A stretch of DNA of 64,000 bases, taken from NCBI RefSeq assembly GCF_900452865.1, contig NZ_UGOZ01000001.1, positions 1,736,001 through 1,800,000 of the forward strand, read 5' to 3'. Origin of the DNA: Legionella taurinensis. Its GTDB lineage: Bacteria > Pseudomonadota > Gammaproteobacteria > Legionellales > Legionellaceae. The first letter of the stretch is position 1. Each line of letters begins with the position of its first letter. The notes beneath the pieces are model-generated. The model did no database searches and was not told the origin of the DNA. It worked only from the letters and a program-made list of their open reading frames with translations. Shown here piece after piece: positions 46,296-57,080 of this stretch. A program made the translations under genes and the position numbers.

Positions 46296-47975
46296 TTATT
46301 CAACATCTTTGCTGGCCATTTTCTCTTTCAAGAGATCACCCAGAGTCGTGGAGGCCATTTCGCCGCTACGTGAGTATTTCTTGATTGCTTCAGCCTGGTC
46401 TTGTGCGTCTTTTGCTTTAATAGACAGGGAGATGGTGCGATTCTTTTTGTCAACATTGACAATTTTCGCTTCAACATCATCGCCTTCTTTAAAGAAGGTG
46501 GTCGCATCATCGACTTTGTCTTCAGATAATTCATTGACACGAATGGTTCCAATTACATCCTGCATTAATTCAACAGTGACTGTTTTTGGATCAACGGCAA
46601 CGACTTTACCTTTGACAATAGCGCCTTTGGTATTCTCTTCAACGTAGCTTGTGAAGTTATCACCTTCCAGTTGCTTAAGACCTAAGGAAATGCGCTCACG
46701 CTCAGCATCAATCGCAAGAATAACGGCTTCGAGCTCCTGACCTTTCTTGAATTGCTTGACTGCTTCTTCACCGGGTGTATTCCAGGAAATGTCAGACAAG
46801 TGAACCAGACCGTCGATTTCGCCGTCCAGACCGATGAAAATACCAAAATCAGTGATTGATCGGATTTTACCGGTAACTTTTTGACCCTTGCTGTGGGTTT
46901 GAGCAAATTGATGCCAGGGATTGCCGACACATTGCTTCATGCCCAGGGAAATACGACGTCGTTCTTCATCAATCTCAAGAACCATGACATCGACCACATC
47001 ACCCATGGAAACCACTTTGCTGGGGTGAACGTTTTTGTTGGTCCAATCCATTTCAGACATGTGAACCAGGCCTTCAACGCCCTCTTCGATTTCAACGAAG
47101 CAGCCGTAATCAGTGATGTTGGTCACTTTACCCTGCAACTTCTTACCGACAGGATAACGCTCAACCAGATCAACCCAGGGATCATTCCCCAGTTGCTTCA
47201 TGCCTAAAGACACGCGGTTACGTTCGCTGTCAAAGCTCAATACTTTCACTTTGACATCCTGGCCGACAGACAGCACTTCACTTGGGTGCTTGACGCGTTT
47301 CCAGGAGATATCGGTGATATGCAGCAGACCGTCAATACCGCCGAGGTCAATGAACGCACCGTAATCAGTGAGGTTTTTGACAATACCGTTCAAGACCTGG
47401 CCGTCATGCAGCGATTCCAGCAGGGCCTGACGATCCGCACTGCTTTCTTCTTCGACAACAGCACGTCGGGAAACAACGATGTTGTTTCGCTTCAGATCCA
47501 TTTTGATTACTTTAAACTCAAGCTCTTTGCCTTCGAGGTAGGATGGATCACGTACAGGTCTGACATCAACCAAAGAACCTGGCAGGAATGCACGGATTGT
47601 ACCGATTTCAACAGTGAAACCACCTTTAACCTTGCCAGAAATCAAGCCGGTTACTGTATCGTTGTTTTCATGGCACTTGGACAGTTTGCGCCAGGCTTCC
47701 TGACGTTTGGCTTTTTCACGGGACAGCAGGGTTTCGCCATAGCCGTCTTCGACTGAATCCAAAGCCACTTCCACCATGTCACCGACATGGACTTCCAACT
47801 CGCCATTCTTGTCCTGGAATTCTTCGACAGCGACAATCCCTTCTGATTTCAGACCCGCGTTAAGGGTGACGAAATCGTCATCGATATCGATTACTTTTGC
47901 AGTGATTATTGCACCAGGATAAAATTGAGCACCAACGATACTTTGCTCAAATAATTCTTTGAAACTTTCAGACAT
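46296..47975 (-). CDS. rpsA: 30S ribosomal protein S1
   Basis: The mRNA-binding S1 protein, 559 residues (E. coli 557), with six S1 domains. The first two bind the ribosome. Domains 3-6 have the clear RNA-binding pattern with repeated [17 protein letters not shown] and LVHLSDISW. The frame extends back to 48023, but the ATG at 47975 gives [12 protein letters not shown], the normal start, with AAGAG about 10 bases upstream. It follows cmk by 67 bases, the conserved cmk-rpsA pair, and ends in a terminator. Confidence 0.98.
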   Translation of the reverse strand: MSESFKELFEQSIVGAQFYPGAIITAKVIDIDDDFVTLNAGLKSEGIVAVEEFQDKNGELEVHVGDMVEVALDSVEDGYGETLLSREKAKRQEAWRKLSKCHENNDTVTGLISGKVKGGFTVEIGTIRAFLPGSLVDVRPVRDPSYLEGKELEFKVIKMDLKRNNIVVSRRAVVEEESSADRQALLESLHDGQVLNGIVKNLTDYGAFIDLGGIDGLLHITDISWKRVKHPSEVLSVGQDVKVKVLSFDSERNRVSLGMKQLGNDPWVDLVERYPVGKKLQGKVTNITDYGCFVEIEEGVEGLVHMSEMDWTNKNVHPSKVVSMGDVVDVMVLEIDEERRRISLGMKQCVGNPWHQFAQTHSKGQKVTGKIRSITDFGIFIGLDGEIDGLVHLSDISWNTPGEEAVKQFKKGQELEAVILAIDAERERISLGLKQLEGDNFTSYVEENTKGAIVKGKVVAVDPKTVTVELMQDVIGTIRVNELSEDKVDDATTFFKEGDDVEAKIVNVDKKNRTISLSIKAKDAQDQAEAIKKYSRSGEMASTTLGDLLKEKMASKDVE

Positions 47976-48042
47976 GTTTAATAAACTCTTTAGTAAAAAA
48001 ATGGAAGTATGAGGTCCACTCAACTTCCCCCCTTGTTCGCTT

Positions 48043-48735
48043 TTAGCGAAAAAACGAATGGTGTCCGATTAATTTTAAAACATTATCGAACACTTGTACA
48101 ATCGTTAATCCAGTTGTATCAATCCTCACTGCATCCGCTGCCGGTTTGAGGGGCGCATGCGAACGCTGTGTATCCCGCGCATCGCGTTTAGCCAATTCAT
48201 CAACAACCTGCGCGAGGCTAACATCAATTCCCTTTTCTTTCAACTGAAAATATCGCCTGGCTGCTCTTTCTTCTGCTGATGCATCCAGATAAATCTTCAA
48301 AACAGCGTCCGGAAAAATCACAGTGCCCATATCCCGACCATCTGTAACCAACCCTGGCGGCTGGGCAAACGCGCGTTGTCGCTGCAAAAGCGCTTGCCTT
48401 ACTTCAGGAATCGCGGCAATGACGGAAGCATCCTGACCACACTGTTCAGAACGCAACTGATCATAGACATCCTCGCCATCGAGAATAACCCTGCTCTGTT
48501 GATGAGGGTCAGTCTCAAAGCGGACATCCAGAGCGTGTGCCAACTTTACTATATCCTGAATCTGATTAAAATCAATCCGGTTTTTTCTCAAGGCATAAGC
48601 AAGCACCCGATAAATGGCGCCGCTGTCGAGCACATGCCAGTCCAAATGATCGGCCAGCATGTGACAAATCGTGCCTTTACCTGTACCGCTCGGCCCATCA
48701 ATGGTGATTACTGGAACCATTTTATTGCACTTCAT
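48043..48735 (-). CDS. cmk: Cytidylate kinase
   Basis: Phosphorylates CMP and dCMP with ATP; about 230 residues. The P-loop GPSGTGKGT, the [12 protein letters not shown] segment and [10 protein letters not shown] near the lid are typical. Two starts compete. The ATG at 48735 has GAGGA 8 bases upstream, inside the end of aroA. The ATG at 48720 lies right after the aroA stop but lacks a ribosome site. I chose 48735, which overlaps aroA by 14 bases. Both give the same domain. Confidence 0.95.
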   Translation of the reverse strand: MKCNKMVPVITIDGPSGTGKGTICHMLADHLDWHVLDSGAIYRVLAYALRKNRIDFNQIQDIVKLAHALDVRFETDPHQQSRVILDGEDVYDQLRSEQCGQDASVIAAIPEVRQALLQRQRAFAQPPGLVTDGRDMGTVIFPDAVLKIYLDASAEERAARRYFQLKEKGIDVSLAQVVDELAKRDARDTQRSHAPLKPAADAVRIDTTGLTIVQVFDNVLKLIGHHSFFR

Positions 48736-50041
48736 CAACGTATTCCTCAATCGACATGGCGATGGCTCTGGAGGTTTTAACAAAATCCGGAAACGAGGTT
48801 GCCACGTTGTCGCAATGCCTTACCTTGACTGGTCCGTCAGCGACAGCACCTGCAATGGCAAATGCCATGGCAATACGATGATCATTAAAACTTTCCACTT
48901 CACCACCTGAAATTTTTCCACCTTTTATGAAGACCCCGTCTTCAAAACCCTGAGCATCCACGCCTAAACGCTGCAAGCCCTCCACCATGGAACCAATGCG
49001 ATCGCTTTCTTTCACCCGTAACTCTTTGGCGCCGTGAAGTCTGGTCTGACCATTGGCACAGGCTGCAGCAATAAAAATAACGGGAAACTCATCAATGGCC
49101 AGAGGCACAAGGGCTGTGGGAATATCTATTCCCTCCAGAGGCGCGTATTTTACATGCAAATCAGCAACGGGTTCCTCACCGCACAAGCGTTTATTTGTCA
49201 TAGTAATATTAGCACCCATCATGTCTAATATTTGGATAATTCCTGTGCGTGTAGGATTAATGCCCACATTACGGATAATCAAATCGGAGCCTGGGATAAT
49301 GGACGCGGCCACAATAAAAAAGGCTGCGGAAGAAATATCACCGGGAACAATGATATCACAACCAATGCACTCACTCTCTGAATTGACGGTAATGCCGCTT
49401 TCAAGTTTTTGAATGGGATAGGAAAACGTAGTCAACATGCGCTCGGTATGATCACGGGTATGTCCCGTCTCGACCACTGTCGTTTCCCCTTCGGCGTACA
49501 GTCCCGCCAGCAGAAGGCAGGATTTCACCTGGGCACTGGCTTCAGGCATTTCATAGTGAATGCCGCGCAGTGGTTGACCGCCACGAATATACACCGGCGG
49601 TTTTCCTTCCGTTGTCACTAAATCCGCACCCATTTGCAGCAGGGGCCGGCTGACGCGCTCCATCGGGCGTTTTCTTAAACTATCATCACCATCGAGTTCA
49701 GAATCAAACGGCTGAGCAGCCAGAATACCTGCCAGAAGGCGCATGCTGGTTCCCGAGTTCCCGCAATCAATGGGTTTTTCCGGTTTTTTCAAGCCGTGTT
49801 TCCCAACCCCATGAATGACCACCCGTCGCGAGACAGGCCCTTCGATACGCACACCCATGGCCTGAAACGCTTTCAGTGTGGCCATGCAGTCATGCCCCTC
49901 CAGAAACCCGCTGACGGTGGTCGTACCCTGAGCAATCGCGCCCAGAATAATTGCACGATGGGAAATGGATTTATCGCCAGGAACGGTAATGTCCCCCGTC
50001 AGGGCAGTCACCGGCTTACTGATGAAATGTAAAGCACTCAT
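48722..50041 (-). CDS. aroA: 3-phosphoshikimate 1-carboxyvinyltransferase (EPSP synthase)
   Basis: Sixth step of the shikimate pathway, giving EPSP from shikimate-3-phosphate and PEP; 439 residues. VPGDKSISHRAIILGAIAQG holds the active-site Lys-Ser. DCGNSGTSMRLLAGILAAQP is the second signature and has the NSGTSMR form rather than NAGTAMR. LRVKESDRIGSM is the C-terminal one. That pattern resembles the class II, Bacillus/Agrobacterium-like enzymes more than the E. coli type. It overlaps serC by 4 bases (ATGA) at its start. Confidence 0.96.
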   Translation of the reverse strand: MSALHFISKPVTALTGDITVPGDKSISHRAIILGAIAQGTTTVSGFLEGHDCMATLKAFQAMGVRIEGPVSRRVVIHGVGKHGLKKPEKPIDCGNSGTSMRLLAGILAAQPFDSELDGDDSLRKRPMERVSRPLLQMGADLVTTEGKPPVYIRGGQPLRGIHYEMPEASAQVKSCLLLAGLYAEGETTVVETGHTRDHTERMLTTFSYPIQKLESGITVNSESECIGCDIIVPGDISSAAFFIVAASIIPGSDLIIRNVGINPTRTGIIQILDMMGANITMTNKRLCGEEPVADLHVKYAPLEGIDIPTALVPLAIDEFPVIFIAAACANGQTRLHGAKELRVKESDRIGSMVEGLQRLGVDAQGFEDGVFIKGGKISGGEVESFNDHRIAMAFAIAGAVADGPVKVRHCDNVATSFPDFVKTSRAIAMSIEEYVDEVQ

Positions 50042-51126
50042 AAAGGATGTTCCTTAGCAAAATCACTCATGAATTGAATCAGGGCATCAACCCCCGCCAT
50101 GGGCATGGAATTATACATACTGGCGCGCAATCCTCCGACAAAGCGATGGCCTTTTAAAGCCAGAAGGCCGCGGGTTTTTGCCTGAGTCAGGAACAACTCC
50201 TCCAACGCACTGTGAGCTAATGAAAAGCAGACGTTGACAATGGATCGGTAAGGGGGGTCAATTTTGCACTGATAAAAGTCAGACGAATCAATGTAGCTGT
50301 ATAGCCGCTTCGCTTTTTCCAAATTGCGCTGATACAACACCTCAACCCCGCCTTCATCCAGTATCCACTGGAACATTTTATCCGCCATGTAACAGTTAAA
50401 TGTCGGTGGTGTGGCATAGAGGGAATGGCTTTCGGAATAGGTACGGTAATCAAGCATCGTGGGTAATGCCGGGTCGTTAATCGATTCCAGCAGGCGATCA
50501 CTCAGAATTACCAGTGTCAGGCCCGAATTGGCAATGTTTTTTTGAGCGCCGGCAAAGATCAAATCATAATCGGCCACATGAATGGGCTCGCTCAGCAGGC
50601 AGGAAGTCATGTCTGCGATCAGCGGAATACCATGGGTTTTTGGGGGGTCTGGCAATCGGATGCCGTTGACGGTCTCGTTGGGGGTGTAATAAATGTAGGT
50701 GCTGTCTTTTTTAATTTCCCACTGATCGGCTGACGGAATAGTGGTAAATCCTTCTGATTTACCCGAGGTGACACAGTAGGCCGCTTTGAGTTTTTTTGCC
50801 TCGTCAAAAGCAAATTCTGACCAGATACCGGTCACTAAGTACCCGCCAAACTGCTTTTTGCCTAAAAAATTCATGGGAATGACTGCAAACTGCGTACGGG
50901 CGGCTCCTCCCATAAAAAGCACATGGTAATTATCAGGAATGCCGATGAGTTGACGCAAATTACTTTCAGCACGCTTCATCAGGGTATCAAACTCCTGAGT
51001 GCGGTGACCGGCTTCCATCACGGACATTCCGGTACCCTGCCAATCCAGGAATTCGTTCTGCGCCTCAACCAATAAGGGCTCCGGCAACATCGCGGGGCCG
51101 GCGCCAAAATTATAACCTCTAGTCAT
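50038..51126 (-). CDS. serC: Phosphoserine aminotransferase
   Basis: PLP enzyme of serine and pyridoxine synthesis; 362 residues. The N-terminus [26 protein letters not shown] and the PLP-Lys in [12 protein letters not shown] are diagnostic. [14 protein letters not shown] lies near the C-terminus. The gyrA stop lies inside the first codons of serC (8-base overlap), and serC overlaps aroA by 4 bases, so gyrA-serC-aroA-cmk-rpsA is one tightly coupled unit. The serC-aroA link is also the enterobacterial order. Confidence 0.97.
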   Translation of the reverse strand: MTRGYNFGAGPAMLPEPLLVEAQNEFLDWQGTGMSVMEAGHRTQEFDTLMKRAESNLRQLIGIPDNYHVLFMGGAARTQFAVIPMNFLGKKQFGGYLVTGIWSEFAFDEAKKLKAAYCVTSGKSEGFTTIPSADQWEIKKDSTYIYYTPNETVNGIRLPDPPKTHGIPLIADMTSCLLSEPIHVADYDLIFAGAQKNIANSGLTLVILSDRLLESINDPALPTMLDYRTYSESHSLYATPPTFNCYMADKMFQWILDEGGVEVLYQRNLEKAKRLYSYIDSSDFYQCKIDPPYRSIVNVCFSLAHSALEELFLTQAKTRGLLALKGHRFVGGLRASMYNSMPMAGVDALIQFMSDFAKEHPL

Positions 51127-53716
51127 TGCTGTCTTCTTCTACCTCATTACCCTGCTCTAAACCTTCTTCATCCTGTTCGCCGTCTTCGCTGATTTCTTCG
51201 ATGCGCTGCATGCCCACGACATGCTCACCCGAACTAACGTTAATCAGGCGAACGCCCTGGGTGTTACGACCGATAATCGATAATTCCTTGACGCGGAAGC
51301 GAACCAGGGTTCCCTGATCCGTAATCAGCATGACTTCATCGCCTTCATCCACCTGCAGGGCACGCACCACTTTGCCATTGCGCTCATTGACCTGAATGGA
51401 AATAACGCCCTGGCCACCACGGCCTGAAATGCGGTATTCACTGACATCCGTCCGTTTACCATAGCCTTTTTCTGTTGCTGTAAGAATGGTGCCCTCGGGC
51501 TTGGCCACCACTAAGGAAATGACAGACTGGTCTGGTGCGAGGCGGATGCCGCGGACGCCTCTGGCAGTCCGGCCCATGGGTCTTACCAGTTTTTCATCAA
51601 AGCGAATGACTTTACCCGCATCAGTGAACAACATGATGTCTTTACTGCCATCGGTAATGTCCACACCGACCAGGCGATCGTCATTGTCCAGATCGACAGC
51701 AATAATCCCTGTGGATCGCGGGCGGCTGAAGGCTTCAAGCGGCACTTTTTTGACCGTACCGTGGCGGGTGGCCATAAACACAAAATACCCTTCCTGGTAC
51801 TCCCGAACCGGCAACATGGCATTGATGGCTTCATCTTCGGCCAAAGGCAGAATGTTCACAATGGGTTTGCCTCGGGAAATACGGCTTGCGAGAGGTAATT
51901 GATAAGCTTTCAACCAGTACAGTTTGCCATGGTTGGAAAAACACAGCAGTGTATCGTGGGTACTGGCAATGATTAAGCGATCAATGAAATCCTCGTCTTT
52001 AACATTCGTCGCGGATTTACCCTTGCCGCCGCGGCGTTGCGCCTGATAGGCGGAGATGGGTTGGTATTTGACATAACCCTGGTGCGACAGAGTCACCACC
52101 ACGTCTTCTTCTGTAATTAAGTCTTCAAGCGTGATGTCCTCCTGAGAGGCGGTAATTTCAGTACGCCGCTCATCGCCAAACTGGCTTCTTATTTCGACAA
52201 ACTCCTCACGAATGACTTCCATTAAGCGCTCAGGCGAAGCAAGGATGTTAAGCAGTTCCTTGATTTCCTGAAGCAGTTGCTTGAATTCATCAATGATTTT
52301 ATCCTGTTCAAGCGCGGTCAGACGATGCAGGCGCAGCTCAAGGATAGCCTGGGCCTGATTGACAGAAAGGCGATAACCGTCAGGCATGAGGCCAAATTCA
52401 GGCGCCAGATCATCGGGTCGACACGCGTCGCTGCCGGTGCTGTCAAGCATGGCTTTCACCAGACCGGGACTCCAGGTCCTTTCCATCAGCCGCTCTTTGG
52501 CATCCTGTGGCGTGGGTGATTTTTTGATCAAATCGATCATTTCGTCAATATTGGCCAGCGCAATGCCCAATCCTTCAAGGATGTGGGCCCGGTTGCGGGC
52601 TTTCTTTAATTCGAAAATGGTGCGGCGGGTCACTACTTCGCGGCGATGCTTGATAAAATAGTCGAGAACCTGCTTGAGATTGAGGGTTCTGGGTTGGCCA
52701 TCCACCAGGGCTACCATGTTAATACCAAACACATTCTGCATCTGCGTGTGGGCATACAGGTTATTGAGAATGACTTCAGGAACCTCACCCCGCTTCAGTT
52801 CGATGACCACGCGCATCCCGGATTTATCGGACTCGTCCCTAAGGCCTGAGATGCCTTCCAATTTCTTTTCGCGTACCAGGTCGGCTATTTTTTCAACAAG
52901 CCGCGCTTTATTCACCTGATAAGGCAACTCATTAATAATAATGGCCTGGCGTCCAGTCTGGGGTTCCGTTTCGATTTCGGTACGGGCGCGAATCAGAATT
53001 CGTCCACGGCCAGTCCGGTAAGCCTGAACAATCCCCGCCTTGCCGTTAATGATGGCGGCCGTTGGGAAATCAGGGCCTGGAATATGATTCATCAGGTCAT
53101 CGATGCTTAACTCCGGATCTTCAATCAGCGCGATGCAGGCATTGATGACCTCCGTGAGATTATGAGGCGGAATATTGGTGGCCATCCCCACAGCAATCCC
53201 TGAGGACCCATTGACTAAAAGATTAGGCACGCGGGAGGGTAAAACCACGGGCGCAAATTCGGATTCGTCGTAGTTAGGGCTGAAATCGACGGTTTCTTTA
53301 TCGAGATCTGCGAGCAGCGCATGGGCTACCTTGGACATCCGGACTTCCGTGTATCGCATGGCGGCTGCAGAATCGCCGTCTACCGAGCCGAAGTTACCCT
53401 GTCCATCAATGAGCATGTAACGCATGGAGAACGGTTGTGCCATACGGACGATGGTGTCGTACACCGCCGTATCGCCGTGGGGATGGTATTTACCGATAAC
53501 GTCCCCGACCACACGGGCGGATTTTTTATAAGGTTTGTTCCAATCGTTGCCCAGTTCGCTCATGGCATACAATACGCGGCGGTGAACCGGTTTCAAGCCG
53601 TCGCGAACATCAGGCAGCGCTCGCCCGACAATAACGCTCATGGCGTAATCCAGGTAGGATTGTTTCAGTTCATCTTCAATATTGACTGGTATGACTTCTT
53701 TGGCTAAATAAACCAT
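51119..53716 (-). CDS. gyrA: DNA gyrase subunit A
   Basis: Breakage-reunion subunit of gyrase, 865 residues. N-terminal [15 protein letters not shown], a winged helix with [20 protein letters not shown], and the catalytic Tyr in [10 protein letters not shown] (Tyr122 by E. coli numbering). A C-terminal beta-pinwheel carries the GyrA box QRRGGKGK near residue 562. In the quinolone-resistance region position 83 is Thr and 87 Asp. I recall Thr83 as the wild type in Legionella. The C-terminal tail is strongly acidic. The ATG at 53716 is the only sensible start. Confidence 0.98.
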   Translation of the reverse strand: MVYLAKEVIPVNIEDELKQSYLDYAMSVIVGRALPDVRDGLKPVHRRVLYAMSELGNDWNKPYKKSARVVGDVIGKYHPHGDTAVYDTIVRMAQPFSMRYMLIDGQGNFGSVDGDSAAAMRYTEVRMSKVAHALLADLDKETVDFSPNYDESEFAPVVLPSRVPNLLVNGSSGIAVGMATNIPPHNLTEVINACIALIEDPELSIDDLMNHIPGPDFPTAAIINGKAGIVQAYRTGRGRILIRARTEIETEPQTGRQAIIINELPYQVNKARLVEKIADLVREKKLEGISGLRDESDKSGMRVVIELKRGEVPEVILNNLYAHTQMQNVFGINMVALVDGQPRTLNLKQVLDYFIKHRREVVTRRTIFELKKARNRAHILEGLGIALANIDEMIDLIKKSPTPQDAKERLMERTWSPGLVKAMLDSTGSDACRPDDLAPEFGLMPDGYRLSVNQAQAILELRLHRLTALEQDKIIDEFKQLLQEIKELLNILASPERLMEVIREEFVEIRSQFGDERRTEITASQEDITLEDLITEEDVVVTLSHQGYVKYQPISAYQAQRRGGKGKSATNVKDEDFIDRLIIASTHDTLLCFSNHGKLYWLKAYQLPLASRISRGKPIVNILPLAEDEAINAMLPVREYQEGYFVFMATRHGTVKKVPLEAFSRPRSTGIIAVDLDNDDRLVGVDITDGSKDIMLFTDAGKVIRFDEKLVRPMGRTARGVRGIRLAPDQSVISLVVAKPEGTILTATEKGYGKRTDVSEYRISGRGGQGVISIQVNERNGKVVRALQVDEGDEVMLITDQGTLVRFRVKELSIIGRNTQGVRLINVSSGEHVVGMQRIEEISEDGEQDEEGLEQGNEVEEDSND

Positions 53717-54092
53717 GGCTTGGAGGCGTCCTTATGCAATCATCGAATAAATGACCATAGGAAGATAAACTTTCCTTCTGGCCGGTCTACTACGTCACTC
53801 AATTTAACGTGTAAGGATACCATAAGCCAGCCTTTATTTGAATCCAGCAGGCGGACAGGACCGTGATTAAGGATGAATTTTTTACTATTTTTATTCTTAC
53901 AACAGGCAAAAATGGCCCGTGATGATATGATTAAAAGAGGGTGACTTGTCAAAAAGGTCCTGGCGACCTCATATTCCACTCTTTCTGTAAAGATTTAATG
54001 CAATGATAAATTGACTGTGAAGGTGCGTTTTAATATAGTTTCGCAACTGATGTAAGCGTGAGGCTCCAGAAGCCAAGCACCAAGGAGACATA
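53717..54092. other. Divergent gyrA-gltA intergenic region
   Basis: A 376-base gap between two divergently transcribed core genes. The gltA promoter is at 54011-54039. A weak ribosome site (AAGGA) lies about 12 bases before gyrA. A minus-strand open frame of 79 codons (53740-53979) has no recognisable protein features, and I do not accept it. No RNA gene was seen. Confidence 0.7.
54011..54039 (+). promoter_or_regulatory. Near-consensus sigma-70 promoter of gltA
   Basis: -35 TTGACT at 54011-54016 and -10 TATAGT at 54034-54039 with the ideal 17-base spacer. Transcription would start near 54046, leaving a leader of about 47 bases that includes the AAGGAGA ribosome site. Confidence 0.75.
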
Positions 54093-55364
54093 ATGACAAC
54101 AAAAACCGCACAACTGATTCTTGACGGACATCCTCCCGTTGAGTTACCGGTCTACACGCCAACTCTCGGAAAGGATGTAATCGATATACAGAAATTGGGA
54201 TCAGTGGGGGCGTTTACCTATGACCCTGGGTTTGTTTCTACAGCATCCTGCGAGTCAAAAATTACTTACATTGACGGCGACGAAGGCGTCTTACTGTACC
54301 GCGGCTACCCCATTGAGCAATTGGCTGAGAAAAAGGACTTCCTGGATGTCAGCTACTTGTTGATGAACGGTGAATTGCCCACAGCAGACGAAAAAAAGAG
54401 CTTTGTCAGCCTCATTAATAATCACACCATGGTTCATCAGCAGATGTACCGGTTCTTAGACGGGTTCCGTCGGGATGCCCATCCCATGGCGATCATGGTC
54501 GGCATTGTCGGTGCCCTGTCCGCTTTTTACCATGAATCCATGGATTTAACCAATCAGCATGACCGCTACATTTCAGCCATTCGTCTGATTGCCAAGATGC
54601 CTACCCTGGCGGCGATGAGCTACAAGTATTCTGTGGGACAACCCTACATGTACCCTCAAAATAAAATGTCTTATGCTGAGAATTTCCTGCACATGATGTT
54701 TGGGGTGCCGTCTGAGGAGTATGTGCCCGATCCCACGATCGTGGATGCCATGGACAAGATTTTTATCCTGCATGCCGATCATGAGCAAAATGCCTCCACG
54801 TCCACCGTCCGCCTGGCCGGTTCAACTGGAGCCAACCCCTTTGCCTGCATTTCCGCCGGTATCGGCGCACTATGGGGTCCTGCCCATGGCGGCGCCAATG
54901 AAGCGTGCCTCAACATGCTCAAAGAAATCGGTGATATCAAAAACATCAACCATTACATCAAACGCGCCAAAGACAAAGACGATCCTTTCCGACTGATGGG
55001 ATTTGGTCATCGTGTTTACCGAAGTTACGATCCACGCGCCAAAGTCATGCGGGAAACCTGCCATAAGGTCCTTGAAGCCGTCGGTGCCCATGATGCACCC
55101 ATCTTCAAACTGGCGATGGAACTTGAGCGCATTGCTCTGGAAGACGATTACTTCGTCGAAAAGAAACTCTACCCGAACGTGGATTTCTATTCCGGCATCA
55201 CCTTAAGCGCCATTGGCATTCCAACCAACATGTACACGGTTATCTTCGCCCTGGCAAGAACCGTCGGCTGGATGTCGCACTGGATGGAAATGGTTGCCAG
55301 CAAATCGAAAATTGGCCGACCCCGCCAGCTATACACCGGCGAAAAACAACGGCAAGTCCCCTAA
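54093..55364 (+). CDS. gltA: Citrate synthase (type II)
   Basis: Condenses oxaloacetate and acetyl-CoA to citrate; 423 residues, the hexameric NADH-sensitive length class. N-terminal [19 protein letters not shown], then [19 protein letters not shown]. The catalytic His is in [12 protein letters not shown] and the second His and Asp in [16 protein letters not shown] strong AAGGAGA ribosome site lies 5 bases before the ATG, and there is a good promoter upstream. Convergent with glpK across 180 bases. Confidence 0.98.
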   Translation: MTTKTAQLILDGHPPVELPVYTPTLGKDVIDIQKLGSVGAFTYDPGFVSTASCESKITYIDGDEGVLLYRGYPIEQLAEKKDFLDVSYLLMNGELPTADEKKSFVSLINNHTMVHQQMYRFLDGFRRDAHPMAIMVGIVGALSAFYHESMDLTNQHDRYISAIRLIAKMPTLAAMSYKYSVGQPYMYPQNKMSYAENFLHMMFGVPSEEYVPDPTIVDAMDKIFILHADHEQNASTSTVRLAGSTGANPFACISAGIGALWGPAHGGANEACLNMLKEIGDIKNINHYIKRAKDKDDPFRLMGFGHRVYRSYDPRAKVMRETCHKVLEAVGAHDAPIFKLAMELERIALEDDYFVEKKLYPNVDFYSGITLSAIGIPTNMYTVIFALARTVGWMSHWMEMVASKSKIGRPRQLYTGEKQRQVP

Positions 55365-55410
55365 GGGCAAGCCCTTTATCCTTCGGACATCCCTGCTCCA
55401 GTGGTAGATC

Positions 55411-55440
55411 CTGTCTCCCCCGCCTGCGCGGGGGAGACAG
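55411..55440. repeat. 30-base perfect palindrome between gltA and glpK
   Basis: CTGTCTCCCCCGC and GCGGGGGAGACAG form a perfect 13-bp stem with a CTGC loop. The centre CCCGCCTGCGCGGG (55419-55432) is the exact reverse complement of the core found near 10967 and 62852. Placed between convergent genes, it could stop transcription from both sides, though no U-run follows. Confidence 0.7.
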
Positions 55441-55544
55441 GGAGGGCGCGGGGATGGCAATCAGGCCGCGGGATCACAGTTGAGGGTACGGATGGCCATC
55501 AGGGCCGCGCAGACGAGTATCTATCCCCAGCTCAATCTCTTTTT

Positions 55545-57014
55545 TCACACTGTCCTAATCATCCGCATGGCATGCAGCCAGCCCTGAAAATCACGCTCGA
55601 CTGTCTCTCGTTGATTGCCAGGTGAAAATTCCAACTCGGCATGCCAATTGGCTTCCAGCATGGACAGCGATCCAATCTGGCCAACCCCTAAGGCAGCCAG
55701 CAGTGCCGCACCTTGGGCTGTGGTTTCGATATCATGGGGCCGTTGCACCGTCGCCTGGCATTGCGAGGCTAAAAACTGCAGAAACCATTGATTGACCGTC
55801 ATCCCCCCATCCACTCGTAATGGCGAAATACGCAGGCCGCTGTCTTCCTCCATGCAGGTCAGCACTTCCCGGGTCTGATAACACACCCCTTCAAGCGCTG
55901 CCCGGGCAAAATGGGCTCGCGTGGTATTTCGAGACAAGCCAAAAATGGCCGCGCCGGGCGTCGACAGCCAATAAGGAGCACCCATGCCGTTAAACGCCGA
56001 GACTAAATAAACACCCTCATTACTGGGCAGGCTTCTTGCCAACTCTTCGGTTTCAGCCGCATTGACCAGCAGTTTCATCTCATCACGTAACCATTTGACC
56101 GTGGTACCGGCCTGATAAATGCTGCCTTCGATGCCATACATGGTCTGACCCTGGATTGTATAGGCAATGGTCGTCAGCAGATGATGATTGGACAGGACGG
56201 CCTGTTCGCCTGTGTTCATTAACAAAAACCCTCCTGTACCGAACGTGGCCTTGGTCATGCCTTCAGTGAAACAGCGCTGGCCAATCAATGCGGCCTGTTG
56301 ATCGCCGGCGACGCCATGAATGGGAACCGTAAAACCCAGATGAGACGCATCGATGTCCCCATAATAGGCATCGCAGGCTTTCACCTCCGGTAGCAATGCA
56401 TCGGGTATAGCAAACAGTTTAAGCAGATCCGCGTCCCATTGCTTGTCATGAATATTAAAAAGCATGGTGCGGGAGGCATTGGTGATGTCGGTGAGATGCG
56501 ATTTGCCTTTAGTCAGACGCCAGATTAAAAAAGAATCAATGGTGCCAAAGGCCAAACGCTTCTGCGCCAGCAGAGCGTCCACGTTGTTCGTGTGCCGGAG
56601 CAGCCAATGCAACTTGGTTGCAGAAAAATAAGCATCCACTAACAAACCGGTTTTTTCGCGAATCATCTCCTGGTACTCGGATAAGGATTCACAGAAAGCC
56701 TGGGTTCGTCTGTCCTGCCAAACGATGGCCCGCGACAGGCACTTTCCAGTTTCTTTATCCCAAAGCAACGTGGTTTCACGCTGATTGGTAATGCCGCAGG
56801 CAATTATTTTTCCGCCCTCGGCCTGCCCCGCCACATCACGAAGGGCAGTTAAGGTTTTTTGCCAGATTTCTTCCGGATCGTGTTCAACCCATCCTGGTTC
56901 TGGATAGTGCTGGGTAATGGTGTATTGGCTGGTTGCAACCAGTTCAAATCGCTCATTATAAAGCATGGCACGTGTGCTGCTCGTTCCCTGATCAATGGCC
57001 AGAATATAATTCAT
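55545..57014 (-). CDS. glpK: Glycerol kinase
   Basis: Phosphorylates glycerol to sn-glycerol-3-phosphate; 489 residues. FGGY-family marks: IDQGTSSTRAMLYNERFELV-type N-terminal phosphate loop, WQDRRTQAFC, GVAGDQQAALIGQRCFTEG and GGMTVNQWFLQFLASQ near the C-terminus. It diverges from glpD across 66 bases, so the two steps that turn glycerol into dihydroxyacetone phosphate share a control region. The fit with glycerol as a Legionella carbon source is established for the genus. Confidence 0.97.
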   Translation of the reverse strand: MNYILAIDQGTSSTRAMLYNERFELVATSQYTITQHYPEPGWVEHDPEEIWQKTLTALRDVAGQAEGGKIIACGITNQRETTLLWDKETGKCLSRAIVWQDRRTQAFCESLSEYQEMIREKTGLLVDAYFSATKLHWLLRHTNNVDALLAQKRLAFGTIDSFLIWRLTKGKSHLTDITNASRTMLFNIHDKQWDADLLKLFAIPDALLPEVKACDAYYGDIDASHLGFTVPIHGVAGDQQAALIGQRCFTEGMTKATFGTGGFLLMNTGEQAVLSNHHLLTTIAYTIQGQTMYGIEGSIYQAGTTVKWLRDEMKLLVNAAETEELARSLPSNEGVYLVSAFNGMGAPYWLSTPGAAIFGLSRNTTRAHFARAALEGVCYQTREVLTCMEEDSGLRISPLRVDGGMTVNQWFLQFLASQCQATVQRPHDIETTAQGAALLAALGVGQIGSLSMLEANWHAELEFSPGNQRETVERDFQGWLHAMRMIRTV

Positions 57015-57080
57015 TGCTTTCTGCTTCCCTATCGTGATAATTAGAAAGAGATTTTATACGCTTTTTGCGGAGACCTGAAC

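Noticed and set aside
47286-47756. 156-codon frame antisense to rpsA
   Set aside because: Produced by the repeated S1-domain coding pattern; no ribosome site or domain.
53740-53979. 79-codon minus-strand open frame upstream of gyrA
   Set aside because: No ribosome site, no recognisable domain, and composition unlike the real genes; it fills a promoter region.
55365-55544. Possible small gene between gltA and glpK
   Set aside because: The stretch is dominated by a palindrome and GC-rich sequence; the short frame there has no ribosome site.
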